64,000 bases of DNA from SHVZ01 sp041906305 (lineage in GTDB: Bacteria > Pseudomonadota > Alphaproteobacteria > SHVZ01). The position numbers and the translations under genes were made by a program. Each line of letters opens with the position of its first letter. Position 1 is the stretch's first letter. The notes below the pieces were generated by a model. It saw only the letters and a program-made list of their open reading frames with translations. It ran no database searches and was not told where the DNA came from. The stretch spans positions 1 to 64,000 of the forward strand of contig JAYRJL010000001.1 in NCBI GenBank assembly GCA_041906305.1. The letters run 5' to 3'. Positions 49,133-57,185 of the stretch are shown in pieces.

Positions 49133-49786
49133 GTGACCACGAGCACCATTCAGTTCTGTTCCCGCGAACCCACTCGAGCCGAGCTTCTCACCGATGCTGC
49201 TGTTCATGTGCTTGGCCTGGTACTTGCGCCGATCGCGGCCGCGCTTCTCCTTCTCGACGCGTCGTCGCGGGGAGAGCTGAGCGCGTTCTGGCCGATCGCG
49301 ATCTACGTCGCCTGTGCGGTCGTGATGCTGTCGTGTTCCGCCCTCTACAACATGCGCCCGCGCTGCCGGCATCGCCCGCTGCTGCGCCGCATCGACCAGG
49401 CCGCGATCTTCGCGATGATCGCCGGCACCTACACGCCGTTCACCGTGCTGGGCCTCACCGGCTACTGGAGCTGGGGACTGACCGCGCTGGTGTGGTCGCT
49501 CGCCGGCCTCGGCATCGTCGCCAAGCTGCTGAACTGGTCGTGGCCCGAGCGCCTCTGGATCCCGCTCTACCTCTCGATCAGCTGGCTCTTCGTCGTCGCC
49601 GTCGACCCGCTGTCGAAGATGGTGCCGGAGAGCACGCTGATGCTGATCGCCGCCGGCGGTGTCGTCTACACCACCGGCGTCGTGTTCCATCTGTGGGAGC
49701 GGCTCAAGTTCTCGACCGCGGTCTGGCACGTGTTCGTGCTCGTCGGCGCCGCGACCCACTACGTGGCGGTGATGTCGCTGCTGTAG
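49133..49786 (+). CDS. Hemolysin III family (PAQR/YqfA) membrane protein
   Basis: 217 aa from GTG. Seven predicted helices with PAQR hallmarks: EPTRAELLTDAAVHVLGL, the Ser-x3-His-like SCSALYNM, the DQAAIFAMIAGTYTPFTVLG block, and the C-terminal HVFVLVGAATHYVAV (metal-ligand His). Family enzymes are thought to be hydrolases or membrane-homeostasis factors; true haemolysis is doubtful. Single gene, between repeat-rich spacers. Start is GTG 49133; no strong ribosome site. Confidence 0.88.
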   Translation: MTTSTIQFCSREPTRAELLTDAAVHVLGLVLAPIAAALLLLDASSRGELSAFWPIAIYVACAVVMLSCSALYNMRPRCRHRPLLRRIDQAAIFAMIAGTYTPFTVLGLTGYWSWGLTALVWSLAGLGIVAKLLNWSWPERLWIPLYLSISWLFVVAVDPLSKMVPESTLMLIAAGGVVYTTGVVFHLWERLKFSTAVWHVFVLVGAATHYVAVMSLL

Positions 49787-49797
49787 GCGCAGAGCTT

Positions 49798-49842
49798 GGG
49801 AACACTGGGCCTGGAAACACTGGGCCTGGAAACGCGGGGCCC
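49798..49842. repeat. 15-bp tandem repeat, three copies
   Basis: Three consecutive copies of a 15-bp unit (GGAAACACTGGGCCT type), the third diverged to GGAAACGCGGGGCCC. Directly follows the hemolysin III stop. The rest of the spacer to 50053 shows nothing else. Confidence 0.8.
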
Positions 49843-50053
49843 TCGTTCCCATTTAGGAATAGTCTTTCGCACCGCCCGCGCGTAGGGTGGGATTCCTGGT
49901 TGGATTCGGCTGCCTCGCGCCAAAAGCGCGGCCGACATATCAGCGAGAAATCGAGGGCAGTGGAGTCGGTCTCGGACGAGGTCGTCCGCTGCCGTGACTT
50001 TGCCGCACGCCGAGGGCCGGCTGGCGCGTTTTCCCCGTACCCCAAGGTGCCGC

Positions 50054-50455
50054 ATGAGCCTCGTCGACGGATTCGATCTCAAGTTCCTGAGCCGCACACA
50101 GAGCGCGGAGCGCCGGCTGCACGGGCGGCTGATCGACACGATCCCCGTCGCCTGGGCCACGAGCTGGCGAAGCGCGCCGGCCGCCGATGCCGCGGGAACC
50201 GCGGGCAAGGCGCCGCGCAACGCCGCCCGCGAGGTCTTCATCCAGGTCTCGGTCAAGGATGCGGAGGAGCTGGCGGTGCTGAAGGCGAAGCCGGCACCTT
50301 TCGTCGTGGCGCTGGCCGAGGCGCGTGCCGAGGGCAAGCGCGGCAGCCTCGCCGATTTCCGCGGCGTGTTCGAGGTGAGCCCGACCGGCGTCGAGCCGTC
50401 GCCGACCACACTCGAGACCCGCGTGATCCGCCGTGTCACCGCCGGCGGGGCGTGA
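50054..50455 (+). CDS. Hypothetical protein
   Basis: 133 aa, not recognised. ATG 50054 (MSLVDGFDLKFLSRTQSAER) is chosen; upstream is less coding-like. Helical N-terminus, an Ala-rich middle (AADAAGTAGKAPRNAA), then VFIQVSVKDAEELAVLKAKP and a C-terminal DFRGVFEVSPTGVEPSPTTL. No membrane segment or motif. It is followed 4 nt after its stop by another unknown small gene, so the two form a pair. Confidence 0.6.
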   Translation: MSLVDGFDLKFLSRTQSAERRLHGRLIDTIPVAWATSWRSAPAADAAGTAGKAPRNAAREVFIQVSVKDAEELAVLKAKPAPFVVALAEARAEGKRGSLADFRGVFEVSPTGVEPSPTTLETRVIRRVTAGGA

Positions 50456-50459
50456 GGCG

Positions 50460-50687
50460 ATGACCGCGAACAAGGCCGACAAGCAGGGCGGCGTGGTGAA
50501 GCCGGCGACGCCGGCGAGCCGTCGCCGCTTCGTCGTGATGTGGACCGCGAACCGCCAGGACCGCCGCTCCGCGCCGATGACCGAGCAGGAGTCCGAGACC
50601 TTCGCCGCGCGGCTCCGCGTGGAGAAGGCGGAGAACGTCAGGATCGAGACCGACGAAGGCCCGATCATCCGCGGGACCGGACGCTAG
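50460..50687 (+). CDS. Hypothetical protein, small basic
   Basis: 75 aa, basic N-terminal half (MTANKADKQGGVVKPATPAS then RRRFVVMWTANRQDRRSAPM), acidic C-terminal (EKAENVRIETDEGPIIRGTG). Starts 5 nt after the stop of the gene before it. Not recognised, no domain. Same reading direction and very short spacing argue for co-expression with the 133-aa protein. Confidence 0.5.
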   Translation: MTANKADKQGGVVKPATPASRRRFVVMWTANRQDRRSAPMTEQESETFAARLRVEKAENVRIETDEGPIIRGTGR

Positions 50688-50765
50688 CGCCTCAGCGCGC
50701 GCGGCGTGTCGTTGTGTCCTTGTTGTGCGCGACGGCGGCCACTTCGCCGCACCGGCGTTTAACCC

Positions 50766-50975
50766 ATGATGGTCGACCTCGCGCATGCCCGGGAACGCGT
50801 CGCCCAATACCGCCGAATGGCGGCTTCGTTGCGCGCCCAGGCCGCCGCCGCGCACACCAGCGCGCTGGCGAGGTCGAACTACACCAGCCTGGCGACGGCA
50901 TATGAGCACCTGGCGGAGACGGTGGAGCATCTGAGGGTGGTGAGGGTGGAGGAGCGGGACGCGGTCGAGCATTGA
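50766..50975 (+). CDS. Small helical protein of unknown function
   Basis: 69 aa: VDLAHARERVAQYRRMAASL then RAQAAAAHTSALARSNYTSL, ending with ATAYEHLAETVEHLRVV. Predicted coiled helices. The A-x2-R-x2-Y-x2-LA-x2-Y-x2-LA pattern matches the product at 30880-31110, so they are members of one family. No ribosome site stands out. Function unknown. Confidence 0.6.
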   Translation: MMVDLAHARERVAQYRRMAASLRAQAAAAHTSALARSNYTSLATAYEHLAETVEHLRVVRVEERDAVEH

Positions 50976-50989
50976 CCTCGCTGCGCTTG

Positions 50990-51165
50990 GAACTCACGAG
51001 GCTCGCTTGGTGGCGGAATGCTGCCGTAAGCCGTCTCCGCTTCGCTTCGCCGATCTTACTTTCGCATTCCGCCCGCGAGCGCGGGCGCCTAGCTAAGGCG
51101 CAAGTGCGCGCTTGCGCACGACAGCCTTAGCGTAGCGAGCCGCACTCAGCTCGCGTCCGCAGACT
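50990..51165. repeat. Family B palindromic repeat, copy B4
   Basis: GCTCGCTTGGTGGCGGAATGC, then GCATTCCGCCCGCGAGCGCG and GGCGCCTAGCTAAGGCGCAA: a nested palindrome with arms ending AGGCTCGCTTGG and AGCGAGCC. It fills the spacer before the GST gene end. Confidence 0.65.
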
Positions 51166-51170
51166 TCCCC

Positions 51171-51755
51171 TCACGCGGGCAGGTTATAGCCAACGCCTCT
51201 TTCGATCTCGATCGTCCGCTTCACCGCGTCCCGCTCCAGCATCCTGTCGTGATGCCGCTTGAGACCGGCGAGGTCGCCCGGCTTCGCGATCAACTGCGTG
51301 CCGAAGCGCCAGAACAAGCGGAACAGATGGATGTCCGCGATCGAATACCGGTCGCCGACCGCCCAGTCCCGCGATCCCAGGCGCTGCTCCGCGATCTCCC
51401 AGATCGCGCGCGCCGCCTCCGGCCCTTCGCTCCGCGCGGGGTGCACGCCCGACGCCAGGAACGACATCCAGGACACGACGTCGGCTTCGAGGAACGGATC
51501 GCCCTCGGGCAGCAGCCTCGCCGCCGGATATGCGCGCGCGAGATAGAACAGGATGCCCGCGACCTCGGTCAGCACGCGGCCGTCGACCACCAGGGTCGGC
51601 ACCTTGCCCCTGGGATTGACCTTCAGGAACTCCGGCGACCGCGTTCCCTTGTCGCCCAGCAGCACCGGCCGGCTCTCGAACGCACAGCCGACCTCCTGCA
51701 GCGCGATATGCGCCGCCATCGAGGACGAACCGGGGGCGAAGTAGAAGGTGAGCAT
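51171..51755 (-). CDS. Glutathione S-transferase family protein
   Basis: 194 aa. N-terminal domain MLTFYFAPGSSSMAAHIALQ with the Ser-rich glutathione motif of beta/nu-like GSTs, NPRGKVPTLVVDGRVLTEVA (cis-Pro and Glu) and a C-terminal helical domain with GDRYSIADIHLFRLF, the usual N-capping box. Start ATG 51755. It ends the GC-rich core here; the AT-rich Kiwa-like island begins on its 5' side, in the opposite direction. Confidence 0.88.
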   Translation of the reverse strand: MLTFYFAPGSSSMAAHIALQEVGCAFESRPVLLGDKGTRSPEFLKVNPRGKVPTLVVDGRVLTEVAGILFYLARAYPAARLLPEGDPFLEADVVSWMSFLASGVHPARSEGPEAARAIWEIAEQRLGSRDWAVGDRYSIADIHLFRLFWRFGTQLIAKPGDLAGLKRHHDRMLERDAVKRTIEIERGVGYNLPA

Positions 51756-51879
51756 GAAACGTTTCCTTGGGCCAACTTGCCTGCCGTCTAGATTGGCGAC
51801 AATTCGGTACAGATTGCAGGAAAAGGCTATATCTCTACTCAAACGAGCGCCGGCAATGTACTCTGCCTAGTCTGGATAT

Positions 51880-52422
51880 TTGATTGGGGCCGCCTTGCTT
51901 AGTCCGCTCGCCAGAGTGCTGCTCACAAGCACCGCCATAGCCCCGGTTGGGTTTACCTATGCTTTCGTTGCATTTCATCAGGACCACTATGCATCATCTT
52001 TAATTATAATCACAGTCTGTATAATATTGATTGCCCTGTGTATTTTGCTTCTCCAGTATGCGAGAAAAAATCTAGAGAAAACACCATTTTCAATATCAGA
52101 AGTTGAGGCGGCAGATCGAGAGAATACAGCATTTTTATTGCTATACCTACTGCCTTTGTTTACCGATCAGTTTCAAACATTAAACTGGGTTGTCTGGATT
52201 CCAACTCTTCTGATATTCGCTGTAATGACGGCTACTGGATATAGTTATCATTTCAATCCTTTAATAGGATTATTAGGATGGCATTTTTATAAGGCACAGT
52301 CTGTTGACGGAGTTACTTATATTTTGATAACTCGAAAACAACTGCATTCAGCTAAAAACTGCTTAATTGTGGGTCAGCTGACTGAATATATTCTTTTAGA
52401 CTTAACGGGGGATTCGCTATGA
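51880..52422 (+). CDS. kwaA: Kiwa defence membrane protein KwaA-like
   Basis: 180 aa, very low GC unlike its neighbours. Four hydrophobic segments at residues ~9-32, 39-61, 83-97 and 103-125. After helix 4 comes HFNPLIGLLGWHFYKAQSVD then GVTYILITRK; an NP-x-LG-x-x-FY motif here is what I would expect for KwaA, which forms a membrane assembly with KwaB in the Kiwa antiphage system. The start is unclear: TTG 51880 (used) or TTG 51895. Overlaps the next gene by ATGA. Assignment rests on motif, topology and gene partner. Confidence 0.65.
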   Translation: MIGAALLSPLARVLLTSTAIAPVGFTYAFVAFHQDHYASSLIIITVCIILIALCILLLQYARKNLEKTPFSISEVEAADRENTAFLLLYLLPLFTDQFQTLNWVVWIPTLLIFAVMTATGYSYHFNPLIGLLGWHFYKAQSVDGVTYILITRKQLHSAKNCLIVGQLTEYILLDLTGDSL

Positions 52423-53276
52423 CTAATCTTTTCGCGGTGTGTCGTACAGACGGAGCATTAGCTGTAAAAAGGGTTCGCATAGCTCAACCACTTCAAGCCC
52501 AATTAGCTGAAGTTTTTGAAGCACAGGAATATTCTTTTCTTAATGGTATTACGGATGAAGTGGATTTTTCAGGTAATTGGAAGCCAGACGAGGAGGAGAT
52601 ACTCACGATTGATACCCCTAACTCGGCGCTGCCTATAACCGCTGCTATCGCCGCCCCTATTGCTATCCCGGATATCAATGCTGCAAATTTTCAGAGTGAG
52701 GGAATCAGAGCGCTATTTTCAACATCCAATGCAAAATCGGGCAGAATTCTAATTCAGCCATTCACCGCACAGCAAATATTACATAGAAGATTCTCCCTCC
52801 TTCAGGATGGTAATTCTTTCAAAAAGCTTACAGATCCCGCATTTTCTTTGGGGTCGGCCCTTTGTGCTATTATTGAAGACGGGAAAATAAAATTTAAAAA
52901 CTTCAGTGTGGTCAAGAGAATATTAGATATCTCGCACTTATACCAAGAAGCAACTGATCTAGAGATTGAGAATTTCTGCGCCCTTGGCAGCTTGCATGTA
53001 GATGATGTCGGTAAGATTAAACTAATCTCAGATCAGAGTACCAGGAAGCTATTGCATGCTATACTGGAGTCAAACGTTCTAAACTCCAACTCAGTATCAA
53101 ATATTAGATCAAAAGCAAAGAAACTTGGAATTAATATTAATACCAAAAACAAGAAAATAATTCTTCCAGATAAAAGAAAGGACTTGAAGTTATTGCTTCA
53201 GTTTCTTGACAATGCTATCTATGAGGCCTCTTTGACTAGTGTAAAGTACCTTACCAACTCTAAGCGGCCGCTTTAG
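52419..53276 (+). CDS. kwaB: Kiwa defence protein KwaB-like (DUF4868 type)
   Basis: 285 aa, AT-rich. Residues ~90-190 fit the DUF4868 pattern: ALFSTSNAKSGRILIQPFTA (I-x-Q-x-F), GSALCAIIEDGKIKFKNF and YQEATDLEIENF (EAT-x3-E-x2-F). The N-terminal ~75 residues include an acidic patch (KPDEEEILTID), and the C-terminus is Lys/Asn-rich. In Kiwa, KwaB joins KwaA at the membrane and interferes with phage DNA events. Start ATG 52419 overlaps kwaA. Full proteins are ~300 aa, so length fits. Confidence 0.68.
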   Translation: MTNLFAVCRTDGALAVKRVRIAQPLQAQLAEVFEAQEYSFLNGITDEVDFSGNWKPDEEEILTIDTPNSALPITAAIAAPIAIPDINAANFQSEGIRALFSTSNAKSGRILIQPFTAQQILHRRFSLLQDGNSFKKLTDPAFSLGSALCAIIEDGKIKFKNFSVVKRILDISHLYQEATDLEIENFCALGSLHVDDVGKIKLISDQSTRKLLHAILESNVLNSNSVSNIRSKAKKLGININTKNKKIILPDKRKDLKLLLQFLDNAIYEASLTSVKYLTNSKRPL

Positions 53277-53387
53277 CGCCATGATGCCGGCTACGAGCAG
53301 GATCTATCCAATAGGATTCATCGCCTTCTCGCCACTTACATCCCATAATGAGCCAAATCTACAATTGAGCGAACTCGGAGCCCTCCC

Positions 53388-54557
53388 ATGTCCGCCTGCA
53401 TCATCGGCTGGTCGCATACCCCGTTCGGGAAGCATGACGCGCTCGATCTCGAGACGTTGATCGTCAAGGTCGCGCGCGAGGCGGTCGCGGATGCGGGGCT
53501 GGAGCCGAAGGACATCGACGCGATCTACCTCGGGCACCTGAACGCCGGCTTCGTGCGCCAGGAGTTTCCGTCGTCCCTCACGCTGCAGGCGTTCGACGAG
53601 TGGCGCTTCAAGCCGGCGACCCGCGTGGAGAACGCGTGCGCGACGGGGTCCGCTGCGATCCACCAGGGGCTGAACGCGATCGGCGCCGGCAAGGCGAAGC
53701 GCGTGCTCGTGGTCGGCGTGGAGAAGATGACCGAGGTCACCGGGCAGCAGGTCGGCGAGTGCCTGATCCGCGCCTCCTACCTCAAGGAAGAGGGCGACAC
53801 CCAGGGCGGCTTCGCCGGCATCTTCGGCGGCATCACGCAGCGCTACTTCCAGAAGCACGGCGACCAGTCGGACGCGCTCGCCCGCATCGCGGCGAAGAAC
53901 CACAAGAACGGCGCCGTCAATCCGCTGGCGCACATGAAGAAGGACCTGGGCTACGAGTTCTGCCGCAACGCCTCGGAGAAGAACCCGTTCGTCGCGGGGC
54001 CGCTCAAGCGCTCGGACTGCTCTCTGGTCTCCGACGGTGCGGCGGCCGTGGTGCTGGCCGATCTCGACACCGCGCTCGCTTCCAAGAAGGCGGTCGCGTT
54101 CCGCGCCGCCGAGCACGTCAACGACTTCCTGCCGATGTCGCGCCGCGACATCACCTTGTTCGAAGGCTGCGAGGTCGCGTGGAAGCGTGCGCTCTCCAAC
54201 GCGAAGCTCGGCCTCTCTGATCTCTCGCTCGTGGAGACCCATGACTGCTTCACGGTGGCGGAGCTCATCGAGTACGAAGCCATGGGCCTGACGCCGCGCG
54301 GCCAGGGCTTTCGCGCGATCCAGGAAGGCTGGACCGAGAAGACCGGCAAGCTACCGGTCAATCCGTCGGGCGGGCTCAAGTCGAAGGGCCATCCGGTCGG
54401 CGCCACCGGCGTCTCCATGCACGTCATGGGCGCGATGCAGGTGACGGGAACCGCGGGCGCGATCCAGGTGCCGGGGGCGAAGCTCGCCGGGATCTTCAAC
54501 ATGGGTGGCGCGGCGGTGGCGAACTACGTCTCGATCTTGGAGCCGCTGAAGTCGTAA
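53388..54557 (+). CDS. Thiolase family protein (acetyl-CoA acetyltransferase, SCP2-like)
   Basis: 389 aa. Active-site Cys in VENACATGSAAIHQGLNAIG (about residue 85), His in SLVETHDCFTVAELIEYEAM, and the C-terminal His in NPSGGLKSKGHPVGATGVSM. This combination places it in the SCP2-thiolase/lipid-transfer subgroup of thiolases rather than classical PhaA. Cleaves or forms acyl-CoA C-C bonds in lipid or side-chain degradation. Its upstream region includes the end of the AT-rich island. No DUF35 partner is adjacent. Confidence 0.9.
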   Translation: MSACIIGWSHTPFGKHDALDLETLIVKVAREAVADAGLEPKDIDAIYLGHLNAGFVRQEFPSSLTLQAFDEWRFKPATRVENACATGSAAIHQGLNAIGAGKAKRVLVVGVEKMTEVTGQQVGECLIRASYLKEEGDTQGGFAGIFGGITQRYFQKHGDQSDALARIAAKNHKNGAVNPLAHMKKDLGYEFCRNASEKNPFVAGPLKRSDCSLVSDGAAAVVLADLDTALASKKAVAFRAAEHVNDFLPMSRRDITLFEGCEVAWKRALSNAKLGLSDLSLVETHDCFTVAELIEYEAMGLTPRGQGFRAIQEGWTEKTGKLPVNPSGGLKSKGHPVGATGVSMHVMGAMQVTGTAGAIQVPGAKLAGIFNMGGAAVANYVSILEPLKS

Positions 54558-54562
54558 GAGCT

Positions 54563-54640
54563 GCGGACGCTCGCTTGGGGGCGTAACGCTCCCGCTTTCC
54601 GGACGACCGAAAAGCTGCCGCGTTCCGCGCTCGCGCGCTT
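54563..54640. repeat. Family B palindromic repeat, copy B5
   Basis: GCGTAACGCTCCCGCTTTCC and CGAAAAGCTGCCGCGTTCCG arms around GGACGAC, with GCTCGCTTGGGG and GCGCTCGCGCG at the ends. Follows the thiolase stop. Confidence 0.8.
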
Positions 54641-54643
54641 CGT

Positions 54644-54775
54644 ATTCCCTCCCCCCGACGTGGGGGAGGGCTAGGGTGGGGGGCGATGACGTGCGCCTGC
54701 CTCGACACAGCGAGACCCTGACCAACACCCCCCACCCTAACCCTCCCCCACACGCTGCGCGCGGGGGGAGGGAAC
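54644..54775. repeat. Family A hairpin repeat, locus A15 (forward + reverse pair)
   Basis: Forward unit 54644-54684 and reverse unit 54727-54775 (loop around CACGCTGCGC). It follows B5 directly; together they make up most of the 302-base spacer. A ribosome-site-like stretch is absent. Confidence 0.82.
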
Positions 54776-54859
54776 AAGAGGTGCGCGCGTGTTACGACCC
54801 TGAGCCTGCCGGCCGTCCGTGCCAGGAACCTCATCCTCCGGTCCCGCATTTCCTCACCC

Positions 54860-55444
54860 ATGCACGTCCTCGCGGTCCTCGCCCATCCCGGCCCCAAGAG
54901 CTTCAATGCCCAGGTCCTCGCCGAGGCCCTCGCCGGCTTGCGCGAGGGCGGCCACGAGGTCCGGGTGATCGATCTCTATGCCGAGGGGTTCGAGGCGAGG
55001 CTGTCGGAACCGGAGTGGCGCACCAACGCCGACGTGCCGGAGAACCGGAAGCCGGTCGAGGCCATGGTCCAGGACCTGGAATGGGCGGAGGCATTGGTCT
55101 TCGTGTTCCCGACCTGGTGGGCGGGCATGCCGGCGATCCTGAAGGGATGGCTCGACCGGGTGTTCCTCCCCGGCGTCGCGTTCGAGCTCACCGATCACGG
55201 GCCGGTCTGGGGCAAGCTTACGCGGATTCGCCTGTGGGTCACCATCACCACCGCGGGCGCGTCGCCGCTGCAGACCCTGGCCCTCCTCGATCCCGTGAGA
55301 GTCCACATGCGCGCGATGAGGATCGCGGTGGCGAGACAGGCGCGGCCGGTGTTGCTGCGGCTGTATCGCATGGATTCCGTGACGGCGGAGGAGCGGGCGG
55401 CGTTCTTGGCGCGCGTTAGAGAAAGAATGCGGACGCTCGCTTGA
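54860..55444 (+). CDS. NAD(P)H-dependent oxidoreductase (flavodoxin-like)
   Basis: 194 aa. Flavodoxin_2 fold: MHVLAVLAHPGPKSFNAQVL, then EVRVIDLYAEGFEARLS and VFVFPTWWAGMPAILKGWLD, where the loop TWWAGMPA binds FMN, and a C-terminal ITTAGASPLQTL. Similar to the quinone reductase/KefF group that reduces quinones with NAD(P)H. Starts 82 bp after locus A15. Confidence 0.88.
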   Translation: MHVLAVLAHPGPKSFNAQVLAEALAGLREGGHEVRVIDLYAEGFEARLSEPEWRTNADVPENRKPVEAMVQDLEWAEALVFVFPTWWAGMPAILKGWLDRVFLPGVAFELTDHGPVWGKLTRIRLWVTITTAGASPLQTLALLDPVRVHMRAMRIAVARQARPVLLRLYRMDSVTAEERAAFLARVRERMRTLA

Positions 55445-55560
55445 TGCGGAACGCTCCCGCTTTTCGGACGACCGAAAAGCTGCCGCGTTCCGCGCTCGCG
55501 GTTTTCGCGAGCGGCGGAAGCGCACAGTAAGCCGTGCCGCGCCCGAGCGCGGTCGGCTTA
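55428..55560. repeat. Family B palindromic repeat, copy B6
   Basis: GGAACGCTCCCGCTTTTCGG, ACGA, CCGAAAAGCTGCCGCGTTCC is an almost perfect hairpin, with GCGGACGCTCGCTTGATGC before and GCGCTCGCGGTTTTCGCGAG after. Its left end overlaps the last codons of the oxidoreductase gene, including the stop. Confidence 0.82.
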
Positions 55561-55576
55561 CGAGGCGTTTACGCCC

Positions 55577-56218
55577 CTAAGCTCGCGTCGAAAGTTCCGA
55601 GCGGAGCGAGGTCGAAAGGGAAGGGTGCTGCACGTTGATCGCCCGGCGCTGCGCCCGCCACATCGCCTGAGGCAGGATGTAGCGCCGCATCAAACGGCCA
55701 TGCATCTTGCCCGTGGCGACCCAGGCGAGGCCGTTCTTCTCCACCACGCGGAGCGAGGCGGCGTTGTCCGGCTCGACGCAGGCGACGACGTAGTCGATAT
55801 GCGCGTCGTCGAACGCGAACTGAAGGACCAGGCCGACCGCCTCGGTCGCGTAGCCCTGGTCCTGATGCGCCGGCGCGATCGCGTAGGTCAGCTCGGCGGC
55901 GCGGCCGGAAGTGCAGTCCGGGATGCATTTCAGGCGGACATGGCCCACGGTCTCGTCGTCATGGCAGACCATGAGATAGCCGAGGCCGTACTGCCGCCAC
56001 TCGCCCTCGAACACCTGGCGCAGCTCCTCCAGCCCCTCGAGGTCGAGCGGCGGCGCGGAGAGATAGCGGCGGTTGAGGGCGCGGTTGACCTCGTAGATGC
56101 GGGCGACGTCGTCGCGACCCATCTGGCGCACGCGCAGGCGCGAGCTCGCCAGGACCGGCCCGAAGGCAGCCTGGCGGCCCGCATTCATAGGACTGGAGAA
56201 GGGTGCGGCGAGGGTCAT
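55577..56218 (-). CDS. GNAT family N-acetyltransferase (RimJ/RimL-like)
   Basis: 213 aa. Acetyl-CoA site HQDQGYATEAVGLVLQFAFD (Q/R-x-x-G-x-A), strand DYVVACVEPDNAASLRVVEK then NGLAWVATGK, typical of RimJ/RimL N-terminal acetyltransferases, and a long N-terminal part with LRVRQMGRDDVARIYEVNRA. Substrate unknown. Ends 19 bp from family B copy B6. Confidence 0.87.
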   Translation of the reverse strand: MTLAAPFSSPMNAGRQAAFGPVLASSRLRVRQMGRDDVARIYEVNRALNRRYLSAPPLDLEGLEELRQVFEGEWRQYGLGYLMVCHDDETVGHVRLKCIPDCTSGRAAELTYAIAPAHQDQGYATEAVGLVLQFAFDDAHIDYVVACVEPDNAASLRVVEKNGLAWVATGKMHGRLMRRYILPQAMWRAQRRAINVQHPSLSTSLRSELSTRA

Positions 56219-56401
56219 GGCTCCCTTTCTAGGGCCCGACAGTGAACAAAGTATTAATACGAATTTAGGTCCACTGCGTCAATCTATTACCTTAAATCCG
56301 ATCTATACGGCGGTTCACGCTTCCGCGACCTGGGATGCGCCACCTGCCTGAAAGCCAGGCGAAATCCTTGATCGCCCTTGCTTCTTCGGCCCACCGGGGC
56401 C

Positions 56402-57181
56402 ATGTCGGGTCGGCCTGATCCCCTGCCGGAGCCGACCTTGGCCGACCTGATCCTGCTCGCCTCAGACCCCACCGCCTGGGCGGCCCTCGCGACGCTGATC
56501 GTGATGGAGGTCGTGCTCGGCATCGACAACCTCATCTTCATCTCGATCCTGACCAACCGCCTGCCGGAAGAGCATCGGGTCAACGCGCGCCGCATCGGCA
56601 TCGGCCTCGCGCTCATCATGCGCATCGGGTTGCTCGGCACGATCGCCTGGATCGTGCAGCTCACCAACCCGCTGTTCACGCTCTTCGGCCACGGCTTCTC
56701 CTGGCGCGACCTGATCCTGATCGCGGGCGGGCTCTTCCTGGTGTGGAAGGCGACGCGCGAGATCCATCACACGGTCGAGCCAGAGCCTGACGGCGACTCC
56801 ATGTTCGCGAAGTCGGCGGCGTCGATCGGCTTCTCCGCCGCGATCGTGCAGATCCTGATGCTCGACCTCGTGTTCTCCGTGGACTCCATCATCACCGCGG
56901 TCGGCATGACCGACGACGTGCCGGTGATGGTGATCGCGGTGCTGGTCGCGGTCGCCGTGATGATGCTCGCGGTCAACCCGCTCTCCGCCTTCATCCAGGC
57001 GAACCCCACCATCGTCATGCTGGCCCTGGGTTTCCTCCTGATGATCGGCATGGTCCTCATCGCCGACGGCTTCGGGGTGCATGTGCCGAAGGGGTATATC
57101 TACGCCGCGATGTCTTTCTCCGCTTTGGTGGAGGGTTTGAACATGATGGCGAGGCGGGCGAAGAAGCGTCGCGCGGAGTAA
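56402..57181 (+). CDS. TerC family integral membrane protein
   Basis: 259 aa, about seven helices. Conserved acidic membrane residues: EVVLGIDNLIFIS in the second helix and DLVFSVDSIITA later, and the C-terminal PKGYIYAAMSFSALVEGLNM. TerC-family proteins act in metal (Mn2+) export or tellurite resistance. ATG 56402 or 56378; 56402 preferred. Followed by family B copy B7 and a terminator. Confidence 0.9.
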   Translation: MSGRPDPLPEPTLADLILLASDPTAWAALATLIVMEVVLGIDNLIFISILTNRLPEEHRVNARRIGIGLALIMRIGLLGTIAWIVQLTNPLFTLFGHGFSWRDLILIAGGLFLVWKATREIHHTVEPEPDGDSMFAKSAASIGFSAAIVQILMLDLVFSVDSIITAVGMTDDVPVMVIAVLVAVAVMMLAVNPLSAFIQANPTIVMLALGFLLMIGMVLIADGFGVHVPKGYIYAAMSFSALVEGLNMMARRAKKRRAE

Positions 57182-57185
57182 AAAT

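Noticed and set aside
49133..49786. Toxin role for hemolysin III and for the CNNM protein at 37415
   Set aside because: Both names are historic; the families are membrane homeostasis or metal-transport proteins.
51756..53387. Integrase, tRNA end or direct repeats flanking the AT-rich island
   Set aside because: I looked for matching ends on both sides and saw only a 6-bp GCCGGC, which is not significant.
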